A stretch of 64,000 nucleotides of DNA from Piezodorus guildinii (GCA_023052935.1 CM041294.1:14681791-14745790); one strand, 5' to 3'. Counted from the stretch's first letter, positions 1-11,123 are shown. The notes: generated by a model not told the origin, from the sequence alone. Program-made: numbers and translations.

Positions 1-175
1 TGCTCTCGTTTTTAAACCAAGTTCTTCATGGATGATACCAATGGTTGATCCCTAAAATCTAATATTTATTATAAATCTTATTTTTTTTTTTTTCATATTT
101 AATTATATTATCACTACAAGAAGCTTGTGGATACATGAAGGTTGGTTGGTATATTTAATTTCTTATTATAATAAT

Positions 176-1111
176 TAATTATTCATAAGGATGGAGTTTT
201 TGTTGGCCGTTGAGAAATTAGATGAAGAAGATTAACATTAAATAGAAACACATATTAAAACAAGTGCTATTTTAATTATGTGCTAACGTTTAGGCCTACA
301 TTGTGGGCCTTCACCGGGGCTAAAAGAAACAAGATAACAACCAATGTAATTATAGACTTAGTAATGCGTTAGGTATATAATAATGATATGGTGACAGTAA
401 TATAATATGGGAACATAAATAAAATTAAATGTAAAATGATAATAAGATGACAGTTATAAAGTATGGAAATAAGCAAAATTAAGATGATAGTTATAAAGTA
501 TGGATGACAGTTATAAAAATAATTAATAAGATGATAGTTGTACAATATGGAAGTAAACAAAATTAAGATAATATTTCAATAAGATTATGTAAACAGAGAC
601 TAAGCAAATGAAAAAATGACAAAGGGACAATATGCGAACAATTCAAATTAAAAAAAAAATTTAAATATGAACAATTTTGAACTGATATTTGACGGTAATA
701 TATTAATATATGTAAACGGTAATATTTATGTTTACTATGTCATTTTTTCATTTGCTTAGTCTCTCTTTATATATTCTTATTGCAATATTATCATCTTAAT
801 TTTGTTTACTTCCATACTGTACAACTATCATCTTATTAATTATTTTTATAACTGTCATCTTATTATCATTTTACATTTAATTTTATTTATGTCCCCATAT
901 TATATTACTGTCACCATATCATTATTATATACCTAACGCATTATTAAGTCTATAATTACATTGGTTGTTATCTTGTTTCTTTTAGCCCTGATGGAAGGCC
1001 CACAATGTAGGCCGAAACATCGGCACATAATTAAAATAGCACTTGTTTTAATGTGTGTTTCTATTTAATGACCGCACCCCCAACCATCTTTTTCATCTAA
1101 TTATTCATAAG
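176..1111. mobile_element. Foldback element with degenerate hammerhead core, 14-bp target duplication
   Basis: The two halves are inverted copies of each other: sequence near 231-560 reappears reverse-complemented near 770-1075. The element (190-1097) is flanked by TAATTATTCATAAG at 176-189 and 1098-1111. Only the left end carries an unpaired tail of about 30 nt with GTTGGCCGTTGAGAA, a motif also found in the tail of the foldback at 16062-16390. In the right arm (987-1026) CTGATGGA, a stem GGCC..GGCC and GAAAC resemble a hammerhead ribozyme with one changed core position. No coding capacity is seen. The layout (inverted terminal copies, one-sided tail, long target duplication, hammerhead) is that known for Penelope-like retroelements; that assignment is inference. 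Confidence 0.7.
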
Positions 1112-1626
1112 AATCATTTTTTTTACTATTGTCAGTATTTTTAAATAAAATATGGTAGTTGGCTTCTTGGTGTGTTATTATGTTTGTATCTGTCTTCCGT
1201 TTAGTTTGATGAAGAGTTGTTTTTATTTTTTATATAAACTTTGGTTGCTGCTTTTCATGAAATTAATTTTGCATTATACACTTTCATGAGCCATCACAGC
1301 TCAGAGATATTCAATATTTGGCGTGACTATAAAGTAACGAGACTGATGCAATATTTGGTATTTATGGGATTATTCTCCCCCTGAGTTTTGAAGGTCAAAC
1401 CTCTTGCCAACATTACTACATTCATGTTCTCGCTAAACTCAATGATAAATTAAGGAAAAAAATGATCTGTATTGTAGAGGTAAAAGAGCTGAATGAAAGA
1501 ACTGATAAAAGTAGAAGATTTCCAGTGATGTTTCAGAAAGTGGGAGATTCACATAGAGTGTTGTTGGAATAGGGGAGAGGTGTATACTGTAGGTCATAAT
1601 AAGTAAAAATATGTCTGAAATAAAAA
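1112..1626. other. AT-rich gap, nothing recognised
   Basis: No coding region, RNA gene or named repeat could be supported here. Short open frames on the minus strand lack any family resemblance. Confidence 0.5.
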
Positions 1627-1627
1627 A

Positions 1628-2370
1628 AATCTGGTGCGCGCAACATACGACTTTCACTTACCACGCTTGTTAAAATCAATTTAAGAATTTTTAAATATCG
1701 TTAGAGATGAAATTAGTTTAAAGAATTAATTTAATTGATTTTCGATAGAAACATGTGTTTTATTAAATAATCTATTATGTTATTATCTAAAACAATCAGT
1801 TAATTTTATCTGCTTTTCATCACTCTCCATTACATTTTACAACTTTGTGCATAAAATATTATTTTTTCTAAATTTTTTAGCTTTCCAACGGTATATTACA
1901 CATATATAATATTGTACTCATCTTTAAAAAAACAAAAATTACATTAAAAAATACTTTTGCACTTTTCTCTTTCAGTTTATTATCAAATTCATTCAACTTA
2001 TATATTTAGCGATTTTCAATCAATGCTAACAACATGAAATGGTTAATTTTTTTGAATGTACAAAATTGAGGATACTTTAGAGGAAGAAAATTTAAACTAT
2101 TGGCATTTAAGCCCTGTCAGACTATTTCAATGAGAATGAAACCTACTTCATATTAAAGCTCATTAAATTTTACATTGATATAGAAAGTTTAACAAAAATC
2201 GTTACAGCCGTTCTTGAGAAAATTGTAAAAACGTGCAAAATGCATGGTACAAAGTAGATCTTCCGGTCAGCTGATTTTGATAAAAAATATTCTGTAACAT
2301 CTCGGACATATAGTTGTCTCAAATATAAAATTTCAGTTTCATAGGACTTTTCGTTTTCACTCGGAAGTTA

Positions 2371-2412
<42 letters not shown>

Positions 2413-2552
2413 ACCTTTTTGCGGGACATGGTCATTTGGACTCAGGATACTCTAAAACGTGTATTTCTGTCGAAAACTGGAATTCGAACATTTTCACGAT
2501 CGAAATACTTTCCCTTACTATATATTTCATACATAGATAAGTGAAAGTAATA
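1628..2552 (+). repeat. GTAAG repeat, full copy 1
   Basis: First copy of the ~0.9 kb interspersed family. It starts with CTGGTGCGCGCAACATACGA followed by CTTTCACTTACC and ends with ATAAGTGAAAGT, so the ends are short inverted repeats. Landmarks shared with other copies include CTTTCCAACGGTATAT, AAGCCCTGTCAGAC, CGATATAGCGAGTTT (degenerate here) and GACCTTTTTGCGGGAC. A (CA)n run of about 36 bp lies at 2373-2409, just before the GACCTTTTTGC landmark. No protein is encoded. Confidence 0.8.
2373..2409. repeat. (CA)n microsatellite
   Basis: An uninterrupted CA run. Other copies of the surrounding repeat have a shorter CA tract at the same position, so it expanded within the repeat. Confidence 0.9.
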
Positions 2553-2799
2553 ATATGTTTTCCAGCATCTTTCTCTTTATTTAATTGCCACACATTGTAT
2601 TTCTTTTTTCTCAATAGGAGAATCCATTCTATTTCCTTCAGTGTTTAGCTGCTTACACATTGTTGTGTGTCTTTAGTTTTGTCTTCTTTCATTTTTATGT
2701 GTTCTGATAAAAATCTGTAATGCAGGTTTTAATTATAATAATGCTTTGATTATAATCACTAATTGAAATTTAGTATGAAATGCCATGTCAGTTTATGCT

Positions 2800-3610
2800 T
2801 GACATAACCCACAGATGTCCGATGTGACTCACTGGCTCACATGTTGGGATCGAAACTTCGGCAAAATTAAAATATTTTTAACTAACTCCTGATTATTTCT
2901 ACATAGTATAATTAACAGTCGACCATACAACCTCAATATAACACATGAAAATAATTGTAAAACAATATTACATCATAATAAGTAAAGCTTTATTTTTTTA
3001 TTTGTTTGTTTGTTTATTTATTTAACGTCACTTTATGCTACTATGGCTAATCAGACGATGCTACAGTGGGAGTTCTAAATTTAATTCCTATTCCTAATTC
3101 CTATCCAGAATTAATTAGCATAAGGATCTTTAACGAGTACCTGACATCGCACAGGCCTCGGGACCACCTTTTAACATCCCCTCCGAAGAACGGCATAACT
3201 AAGGATTTTTTACTCCCATTAAAAAATCCTAGGACCACCTGCGGGTATGAACCCGTGACCCTAGACATAGAAGGCTGTTATGCTAGCCACCCAGCTACAT
3301 GTGATCCCCCAATTTGGAGAGTATATTGTTTCAAACATTTAGTGGTGTGGTCGTTGTCAGTGTTGAAAATTGAAATTGAAATGATTGCATTTTTTATGTG
3401 TGTCTTTTAGTTGGTCTGGTAATTTTGCTAGTTCAAGTCCATGTAGCTTTGAATTATTAGGTATATAATAAATAATAATTTAGAGCGTCCCATGACTCAC
3501 AGATGTCCTGATGATGGCTCACTGGCTAACATGTTGGGGCCGAAACTTACAACCTCAATATAACCCATACAAATAATTTAAAAAAATATTACATCATAAT
3601 AAGTAAAGGT
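2800..3610. repeat. Direct pair of hammerhead-like repeats flanking a SINE
   Basis: Sequence at about 2808-2990 (CACAGATGTCCGATG.. to CATCATAATAAGTAAAG) is repeated in the same orientation at about 3497-3608. The second copy contains an intact-looking hammerhead core: CTGATGA at 3508-3514, a pairable stem with GGCTC/GGGCC, and GAAA at 3542-3545. The first copy has decayed (CCGATGTGA). A SINE lies between them. Direct terminal copies with hammerhead motifs again recall Penelope-like elements; no reverse transcriptase is seen. Confidence 0.5.
2993..3312 (-). mobile_element. SINE-2 copy, tRNA-derived
   Basis: Read on the minus strand the head is tRNA-like, with GTAGCTGGGTGGCTAGC as box A and GGTCACGGGTTCATACCC as box B, followed by the family body (CCTAGGATTTTTTAATGGG, AACGTCACTTTATGC region) and a TTATTTAT-rich 3' tail at 2993-3022. 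An open frame reading through it on the + strand is a by-product, not a gene. Confidence 0.85.
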
Positions 3611-3700
3611 TTAGTTTTGTTTATTATAAAATTGTTCAATTTTTTTTACTTAAAGCAAGTCCAAAAAAAATGATTACATGTTAATAAATATTGTTTCCAG

Positions 3701-3854
3701 GTACACATCACTTGGTAATGCACAGAATACTAAGCCTAACCCTGCTCTTGAATATGTAGATGAAGATGGACGCATCTGCTACAAACCAGCTTACATGCTT
3801 AAAGAAGAAGAAATGGAGCGACGAGGTCGAATGCAAGAACAAGTTCGTGCATAA
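3701..3854 (+). CDS. Terminal coding exon of an unrecognised gene
   Basis: A pyrimidine-rich 3' splice site (TTGTTTCCAG) ends at 3700 and is followed by 50 codons plus TAA at 3852-3854. The peptide begins YTSLGNAQNTKPNPALEY and continues with VDEDGRICYKPAYML, then a charged tail KEEEMERRGRMQEQVRA. Codon use and composition look like a real conserved protein end rather than noise: it is GC-richer than its surroundings and unlike any repeat here. The exon starts one base into a codon, so upstream exons must exist; none is visible in the 3.7 kb to the left, which is mostly repeats. I do not recognise the family. The gene would run from beyond the left edge, with its 3' UTR after 3854. Confidence 0.65.
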
Positions 3855-4196
3855 CCTTTAGATTTCCTCAGCATGTTTTATGATATAATTGAGTGCTTTT
3901 ATCTTTGAAAATGGTTTTATTGTCATAACAATAAGCTACGATGTTTGCATTGTCTATGCCTATTTTTAATTTTAGCATTAGTGATTGATTTTGAGGCAGT
4001 AGCTATTACTCTGTTTTACTAGTGTGATCTGAGTACTAATTTATTATAAAAATTGATTAAATTTGTTCATTATTTTCTATATTTTTTTAAATAATAACAA
4101 CCTTCTATATCCTTACCTTCTTTTCTGTTGTTAATATTTTTTAAACATATCAACATTTTAGGAATAATATTGGTCCATTCTCGAGTTTAGTTATAA
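3855..4196. other. Presumed 3' UTR and AT-rich flank
   Basis: Follows the stop codon of the exon ending at 3854. It is AT-rich with no clear AATAAA. Nothing else is recognised up to the Helitron end. Confidence 0.4.
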
Positions 4197-4690
4197 CTAG
4201 CTGTTGCCCCGATTCGTCTGCGCCAATTTCTGTTATTATGATCGCTATCAAGAAGTTTTTAAAAATATAAATTTTAAAGTACTTCTGCTTAAATGACATT
4301 TTTAGTTTTATTTTCTTGTGGCAGAAGAACATACTGATTTTCTCCGCAACCGATCTTGACGTTAATCGATTTCTGCATGTTTAAATGTTTGTCCCTGTGA
4401 TTTATTAATTGTTAAGGCAAAATATAAATTAACGGGAAATTGAATTATTTTAAAATTTAAAAGGTAAATCATTTGGAATCATTGGGATGAAGGTTAATTT
4501 TTCCTGTTTTTCCAGATTTTCCACTAATTCTTCACTCCTATTGCTTCCAGCGTGATGTTTATATAGCCTGTTCTTGATAAATGGACTATCCAACACAAAA
4601 AGAATTTTTCATTGGAACCAGGAGTTTCTGAGATTAGCTCGTTCAAACAAACAAACAACTCTTAAGCTTTATAAAATTAGTATAGATTAA
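4197..4690 (-). pseudogene. Helitron 3' end with relic of Pif1-like helicase
   Basis: On the minus strand, sequence around 4370-4520 reads in broken frames as IPMIPNDLPFKF, then FALTINKSQGQTFKHAEI. The TINKSQGQT stretch is the hallmark C-terminal helicase motif of Helitron Rep/helicase proteins. Downstream on the same strand the DNA ends with GGGGCAACAGCTAG followed by T, which fits a Helitron 3' terminus (CTAG, inserted at A|T). Stops and a frameshift show it is dead, and the Rep nuclease part and most of the helicase are missing. The 5' limit near 4690 is approximate. Confidence 0.7.
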
Positions 4691-5180
4691 TTTTTTTACC
4701 TTCATTTATCCCTTTTAACATGACTAAAATAAATCCTCCTTATTAATAAGGATATGCTTAAATGGTTACCACATTACTTTCTTGTCACTCTAATCATTAG
4801 TCAAGAGATACTACTTTCTAAACAAGTACTGAACCCTAAAACCTAGTAGGTCATAGTGGTGCATATTTTTCAATATGCTCTTTCACTACCTCTTCTGGTA
4901 GAATTGATAGAACCATTTTTAAATTAAAATGTTTGTTGTAATCAAGAATCTGTTTGATACTTGTTATTCAAAATGTTTTTACTCTTCTTGTATATATGAC
5001 TCAATAGGTCCCATATTACAACAAGGCCCTAGCAAATTGGCCTGTAATAGTCATATAAAGAACATATGGGTTGCATACAGGCATGATGATGCATGCTGAT
5101 CAAAATTTATATGGCAAACACAAATTATATAATGCAATGTGAAGAATCAAAAAACACTTCAACAGGAAAAGATTCATTAT
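4691..5180. other. AT-rich gap, nothing recognised
   Basis: No coding or repeat family could be supported in this stretch. Confidence 0.4.
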
Positions 5181-5430
5181 ACATTATTTGCTTTAATCAT
5201 TTAGTGTCACTTTATGCTGATGTGGCTAATCAGAAGATACTACAGTAGGACTTTTAAATTTAGCCTATGCAGGTTTAATTAGGATAGGAATCTTAATAGT
5301 AACTGATCATCACACAGGCTCGGGACCACAATTTTAAGTTCTCTCAGAGGAATGGCATAACGGAGGAATTTTAACTCCCATTAAAAAATCCATCCGGCCA
5401 CCTACCAGGTTTGAACCTTGTTGGGCATAG
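5181..5430 (-). mobile_element. SINE-2 copy, diverged and truncated
   Basis: Carries the family body in degraded form (TAGTGTCACTTTATGCTG, CACACAGGCTCGGGACCAC, TCCCATTAAAAAATCC) and ends within the box B region GGTTTGAACC. The tRNA-like head is missing. Confidence 0.7.
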
Positions 5431-5505
5431 ATACATTATTATGAAGACATAATGTAAAAGTAAACATTGATATTTATGAATAATCTGTTTCCTATATTTC
5501 ATAAT

Positions 5506-6721
5506 ATTGGGTTGTGTCACATGAAATTCCGTTTTCATGGTAAAGGATTTTTATTAAAAATACGATATGAAAACAAGATAATTTTATTCGAAGTATTTAA
5601 ATTCTTTTTCTACAATTTTTTCCGTGACACCAACTTTTTTATCCCCGAACTGAAAAAATCTGAGCTTTGAGCGTGAAACAAAATCTGAAAACTCACTTTT
5701 CACTTGATCATCATTTTCAAAAAGTTTACCTTTGACGAAGTTTCAAAATTCCTGAACAGTGGTAAGTCTGTTGGAGACAAGTTCAGGAGAATATGGTGGG
5801 TGCGGAAGAACTTCGTAGCCCAGTTCTTTCAATTTTTGCATGGTATGTTTTGAAACATACTGGGGGGAGCCTTTGGCTGAGTGGCTAGTGCGCTAGTCTC
5901 TCATGCTGCAGGTTATGAGATTCGAATCCCAGACCTGGCGGGGCTTTTATAATGATGTAATATTATGGGGATTCATTGCAGCCTCTCCCCCGGGTATGTG
6001 AGACCGTCAGCCAAATGTTGACCACTTACAAAATTAGGCGTATGGAGTGATGACCCTACACTATAAATTACATCGTGAAACGCGAGTGTGAACTCCCAGG
6101 AGATTACACCGCGAAGCCCAGAGCCTGCACGGCCTGTCGCGCCAATGAAAAAAAAAAAAATTGTTTTGAAACATGCCGCTTAGTGGGACCTATGGACCCA
6201 TGTATCGAGCTTTTTTACTTTCCCAATACACTTTAAATGTCTGGAAACGGTAGATGCATTTGCATTTAGTTATGCGAGAGTCCTTCAACTGTTTGGTAGG
6301 GGTTTCCTTATACTGTATGTTTGAGGACATCGTTGTCTGTTACAGACGGAGGTCTTCCTCGGGGCAAGTTTTCCAAGTATCCCCAGCTGAAAACTTAGCA
6401 AACCAACGGCGAATGGTCCGTTCATTAACACTCCCTTCCCCAAATGCCTTTTAGTTGTGCTAGAGTCCTTTAACTGTTTGGTAGGGGTTTCCTTCTACTG
6501 TATGTTTGAGGACATCGTTGTCTTCCAGGTTTCATGTTCATATTTGGAGGTATACTAAAAAGTGGGTAATTGATTGGGAAGCTAATGTTTATAATACAAA
6601 GGTAGAGGATTAGTAACTGTTTACTTTAAATATGTAAACATTCGGAAGAAAACAACAGAGACCTGCAAAACCTTTGTATTTCAGAAACTATAAAAACGGA
6701 CATTTCATGTGAAACAACCCA
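5506..6721 (-). pseudogene. Internally deleted mariner transposon, interrupted by a SINE
   Basis: Terminal inverted repeats are TTGGGTTGTGTCACATGAAA on the left and the reverse complement of TTGGGTTGTTTCACATGAAA on the right, with TA on both outer sides. On the minus strand, 6250-6560 gives the N-terminal helix-turn-helix part of a mariner transposase (FGEGSVNERTIRRW-like, broken) and 5650-5850 gives the C-terminal part with ELGYEVLPHPPYSPD, which includes the third Asp of the DDD triad. The middle with the first two catalytic Asp residues is missing. About 75 bp of the N-terminal region is duplicated (6265-6340 and 6447-6522). A SINE sits at 5860-6162. It is inactive. A sister copy is at 27449-28246. 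Confidence 0.85.
5860..6162 (+). mobile_element. SINE-1 copy inserted in mariner, 13-bp target duplication
   Basis: The head is tRNA-like: GGCTGAGTGGCTAG resembles box A and GATTCGAATCCC box B. A conserved body and a poly-A tail at 6148-6160 follow. The target duplication TGTTTTGAAACAT lies at 5847-5859 and 6163-6175, within mariner sequence. Poly-A plus a long target duplication indicates LINE-driven retrotransposition. Confidence 0.9.
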
Positions 6722-7432
6722 ATATATTATCTAGGATTGCTGCATGACAGCCATGTAAACCCATTATTCTTAGAAACTGAAATTAAATCTGTGAAAATTA
6801 GCTATAGGCAACCACTTTGGATATATATTTAATGAAACTTAATGTTTGCTCAACTTTATCCTCCCATAATTTTCTTCTGTTTAATCCAGTGGTCTTTTGG
6901 ATAAAATATTAAAAATAAACATTAAATCACAATTAATCATAATAATAATTAGTAAATAAAATATATTATTCATTGGCTCTTGAAAAATAGAATCCATTTT
7001 TTTATTATAAAAAGAAAAGAAATAAACAATTCTTACTCTTTCTTGAGAATTTTAAAAATAAACTTGGTAGGTTTTAGTTATGATGAATGAAGTTTCTTTT
7101 CACTTTGTAATGTCTTCAAGTTCTGTAACTCTGGGATGTTAAATGATTGAAAATCTAATTTTAAAAACTATAATACTACCAGTCCAGTAGAACCTACTCT
7201 GGACTCCAGAATCTTTTTTGGATAATCTTTGGTGGTTTCTGAATTTTTCATTTTTTTAAAGTTATACATTTAGGAAATGTTGATTTAGAAAAATCATTGA
7301 TATAGTATCTGAGAATTTTACATTGAAAACAATCCTTTCAAGTGAAAATTTCAATTTTATTACTGAAATTTTCAAAATTCATACAAAACTTTAAAAAAGG
7401 GGATTGAGCAGAAAGTAGAAAGACTTTAAAAC
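6722..7432. other. AT-rich gap, nothing recognised
   Basis: No gene or repeat family identified. It could contain the missing short first exon of the chaperonin-like gene at 7962, but no exon here can be supported. Confidence 0.4.
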
Positions 7433-7440
7433 CCATCAAT

Positions 7441-7749
7441 TTTTTTTTTTTTTTTTTCAGTGGCGTGACAGGCCGTGCAGGCCCTGGGCCTCGTGGTGTG
7501 ATCTCCTGGGAGATTACACTCGCGTTTCACAATGATATTCGTAGTGTAGGGTCATCACTCCTTATGCCTAATTTTGTGAGTGCTCACCATTTGGCTGACG
7601 GGTCTCACATACCCGGGGGAGAGGCTGCGAGTGAATCCCCATTTAATTACACCCTTATAAAAGCCCCGCCGAGACTGGGATTCGAACTCGTTGAAAGTAG
7701 AATGAGAAACTAGCGCGCTAGCCACTCAGCCACGGGCTCCCAATACAAT
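7441..7749 (-). mobile_element. SINE-1 copy, 8-bp target duplication
   Basis: The reverse orientation of the SINE at 5860. The poly-A tail appears as a T run at 7441-7457 and the tRNA-like head ends at 7741. CCATCAAT flanks it at 7433-7440 and 7750-7757. It lies just upstream of the chaperonin-like exon, and the open frame across it is a by-product. Confidence 0.88.
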
Positions 7750-7961
7750 CCATCAATACTCTTCTTAATCAGCATCTACTATCAACAATATCTCAATCAT
7801 TTGTAGATTTTTATTTTATTTTGCATGCTTGAATGATTTAATCTAATTAGTTACATTTTTATTTTCTCAATACTCCAATCAAATCTTATCGTTTTTATTC
7901 TTATATAGAATAAAAAAAATGAGTCCTATTTTCGTTAATCGTTATGTTTTATCTTCTGCAG

Positions 7962-9429
7962 GAAGTTGCTCCTCAATGACAAACCTTTGGAAGAATTCAG
8001 AAGAAGAGTAGAAGAAATTAGTAATCTGTTAAGTACTATGATTGGTCCATCTGGGCGTAGCATAGCGATCAATAGTTCAGGATGCATTACGATCACTAAG
8101 TCTGGTATTGATATCATTGATATTTTCAAAAACAAAGGTTCTCCCGAAAGCGATTTTGTCATAAGTTGTATGGAAAATCTTTATAGAGACTTTGGTGATG
8201 GAAGTAAAACATTTATTGTGCTATTAGAAGCGTTGTTATTACATTCTGAAAGTTATTCTAGAGATTATCTTATAAAAAACTTTTCAAGGTTTCTCGAAAT
8301 GTATAATAGTATTCCAAAAATTAAAAGTAGTTGCAACGATAATGATTACTGTAAAATTATCGATACATTTTATTCCACTAGATTTCCATTGCATGTAAGT
8401 TATATTTTGTCAGCCCTGTTAAAAGATTGGATTAAAGAAAACAAATCTTTTGATGGAAATGTGTTCAAAAACATTTTGAATCACTTTGACGCACTTGTCA
8501 CCGTTGAAAAAAGAAGTTCTCTAAATGAATCGAAAATCATTAAAGGTTTGTCTATTACTGGCCATTTTCATGGAAGATTTCTGAACCAAGAAAAAAGTGT
8601 GAAATTAATAATTATTTATTTTCCTGAAGATAATGAAAGCAGTGAAGATGATATTAGTAGTATTGTAAGAGAAATTATGATAGTTTTAGAGAAACTTCAT
8701 TGTTCTGATTTATTGCTAATTACTAACTGCACTCTTTCACCTTCATCTCTACAAATGTTAAACAAATATCACATACTCACTAATGTGGCAAATGAGTCTG
8801 TACATTTGCTCAATGATTATGTCATGACCAATAATTATAATAAGTTTGAAAATCCTCCTGAGGTAAAATTTAGGAAATTATTTAATTCTTTCAGGTCTGA
8901 TTTAGTCGTAGATGTTCCTGTTGGTCATTTAATTTTATGTGCACCAAGTAAAACATTTTCCGATTCTTATATAAAAGCTTTAAAGAGCTGTTTGAAACTG
9001 TGTAGTGTAATGTCAATGAATAAGTCTCTTCTTGTCGATTGTGGTAAATTCGAAAAACTACTTAGACGTCATTTGATCGGCATTTATAAGGAAAACACAA
9101 ATGTTTTTACTGAAGAGCTCCTGGAGCTTCAGTGTTCAAACTTAGGAATAGAAGAAGATATATGTTCAAGTGATATTAATTTAAATAATTCAGAAGCTGA
9201 CTTTGTTCAAATTATTGAAAATGAAAAAACAAAATTATTGAAACTGGATTCTGATGTTATTTTAATTGTAATTAGAATGTTGAATTCTTATCTTTACAAA
9301 AAAGTTTCCAATGGTATTATTGGAATTGAACCTTTAAATTTAAAAATTGAAATACTCAATAGAGTTTTCAATACATTTTTCAATATCTTAAATATTGATC
9401 AAATATTGAAAATTAAAAATTGTAAATAA
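7962..9429 (+). CDS. BBS10: Divergent chaperonin, BBS10-like (main exon)
   Basis: A 3' splice site (TATCTTCTGCAG) ends at 7961. The exon then stays open for 488 codons to TAA at 9427-9429. The exon enters one base before a codon, so a short upstream exon carries the start codon. Counting from the Leu at 7966, GPSGR lies at residues 27-31 and GDGSKTFIVLL begins at 77. These match the nucleotide-site region of group II chaperonins, and GDGxKTFI is closer to BBS10 than to MKKS or BBS12. In vertebrates BBS10 helps assemble the BBSome for ciliary traffic, and human BBS10 likewise has a short first exon and one large coding exon. This protein is shorter than the human one. The C-terminus is Asn/Lys/Leu-rich and diverged. 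An alternative is another BBS/MKKS-type chaperonin; that it belongs to the chaperonin superfamily is much surer than the exact name. Confidence 0.7.
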
Positions 9430-9479
9430 TTTTAATTTATTTGTATTTTTTTTTTTTACATATTCTTTAAGATAGTAAT

Positions 9480-9485
9480 AATAAA
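9480..9485 (+). promoter_or_regulatory. Polyadenylation signal AATAAA
   Basis: A canonical hexamer 51 bases after the stop of the BBS10-like exon, in the right place for the 3' end of that transcript. Confidence 0.55.
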
Positions 9486-9589
9486 CACCAGTATTGCTTA
9501 TTGTATCATGAATCTTAACATTTTTTAAGTCTGTGATTCGAATCTCACTAAAATTGTACTTAAATATAATGTAAATAAACATATTTATT

Positions 9590-10050
9590 TTTAAAAATTT
9601 AAGAATTTAATATAAGTTGTATACAAATAAATTGTGTACTGATTTTAATTAATTCATTTCTCTCCTTTATAAAAAAAATTGTTTCCTGAAGATGTATGCA
9701 ATGAATCTACATTGAGTTTAGCAAATTTTATAATTAGTAAATTAGTAGTTGTAGTAACTGACATTGTGAAATAAGGTGGAATTGATCATTCAATTGCCGA
9801 CGATCAATTGATGATTAAGCTTACTATGGAGAAAATATTAAATTATTACATACCCAGCCATTAATATTGTGATTTATATCACGTGGTAAGAATAATAACA
9901 GTTGCATATTTGATTGTAAGCTGAGAAGTTAGCATTCATTCCTATAAGACCTTGGGAACTAATAACCAAATTAATGTTCAAATAGTCATCAATCTCATTT
10001 AGAAATTTTGAAATTTTTAAAAAGCCAAGGAATCATTATATTTATAGTAA
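9590..10050. other. AT-rich gap, nothing recognised
   Basis: No supported feature between the 3' end of the BBS10-like gene and the repeat that hosts the copia element. Confidence 0.4.
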
Positions 10051-10071
10051 TATGAAAAATTTGGTGCGCAC

Positions 10072-10269
10072 TATTAAAGTTATAGAGTATTAGGCAGTGG
10101 AATAAAAGAACCTTGTACTAGACAGCTTGTTTATTACTGCTATATATACAAACAACATGGCGCAGGGGACGCTACCAACTGGACTGAACTGTTTGTTGTT
10201 GGGCTGCTGTACACCTAGGTGGAAGTTCAGTGCCACAACTATCTTTACATATACAATCGATATTTAACA
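10072..10269 (-). repeat. 3' LTR of copia element
   Basis: 198 bp, matching 13805-14002 throughout. The outer edge abuts the target duplication CGCAC. Confidence 0.93.
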
Positions 10270-10278
10270 CACCCCCTC
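10270..10278 (-). promoter_or_regulatory. Polypurine tract of copia element
   Basis: On the element strand GAGGGGGTG directly precedes the 3' LTR. This is the expected site and composition for the plus-strand primer. Confidence 0.75.
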
Positions 10279-10741
10279 AATTGAATGTTTTCAAATATAT
10301 ACATACACAAGTAAATATTCAATTGTATCTCACATACAAAACAAGTAAAAATATTATTCTACTACATAATTCTACACCACAAAACAAGTAAAAATATTAT
10401 TCTATTAAAAAAATTCTATACAACAAAGCAAGTAAAATATTATACTATTACAAAATTCTGTACAACAATTTTAGCACAATATATATACATGACATTAATA
10501 TATTATAATATACTTATTTTTAAAAATATATTCTTTTATAAACAAAATTAATTTATCACAATATTTACTTAATTATTATTCATTTTACTCTCAGGGTATG
10601 GTATGGGTTCTTGACAATCAGGCACATTTTTATTATTTAACTTTTTAATTATAATAATAACTTACAAACATAATACAAACAATATGCAGCCAGGCTAACA
10701 ATGATTCTTCATATCCCTACAGCAGTTCCTCCTCTTCATAT

Positions 10742-11123
10742 TCAACTCCACACTCTCCAAGTCCCACTCAAAAAACTACTGACTCCTATCAGCTCATAAC
10801 CCCCACTCTGACTGACCTTTACCTGGTAGGTACCTTTTTTACCCAATCCTACCTGCCAGGGACCTTTTTTCTTAGCATCCAAAATGGATGCTATGTTTGT
10901 AAACAAACAACCAAATAGGAGCTGTTTTTTAAATTTAAATTTTACTTTTATCCTATTGTTAGCCTGCCTAAAACAATTATCAAATAATAAATAAATAAAT
11001 ACTAAAATTATAAAAGATGGGTATATTACATTTCTCCCCAATCCTAGATAAAAAAAAAAAATATTTTGGGAGGAAATATTTTTTTTTTAATATAACTTTT
11101 TTTAAATTAACACATTATTTCTC
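10742..11123 (-). other. Non-coding filler inside defective copia
   Basis: This is where reverse transcriptase and RNase H should lie. A 99-codon open frame at 10742-11041 has no resemblance to either; sequence from 11041 to 11110 is A/T runs. It is probably foreign or scrambled sequence left by a deletion event. Confidence 0.5.

Noticed and set aside
5869..5945. tRNA gene-like sequences with box A and box B
   Set aside because: They are heads of repeated SINE copies with bodies, tails and target duplications, and they do not close into a full cloverleaf.
7465..7713. An 82-residue + strand frame upstream of the BBS10-like exon
   Set aside because: It is entirely within an antisense SINE-1 copy.
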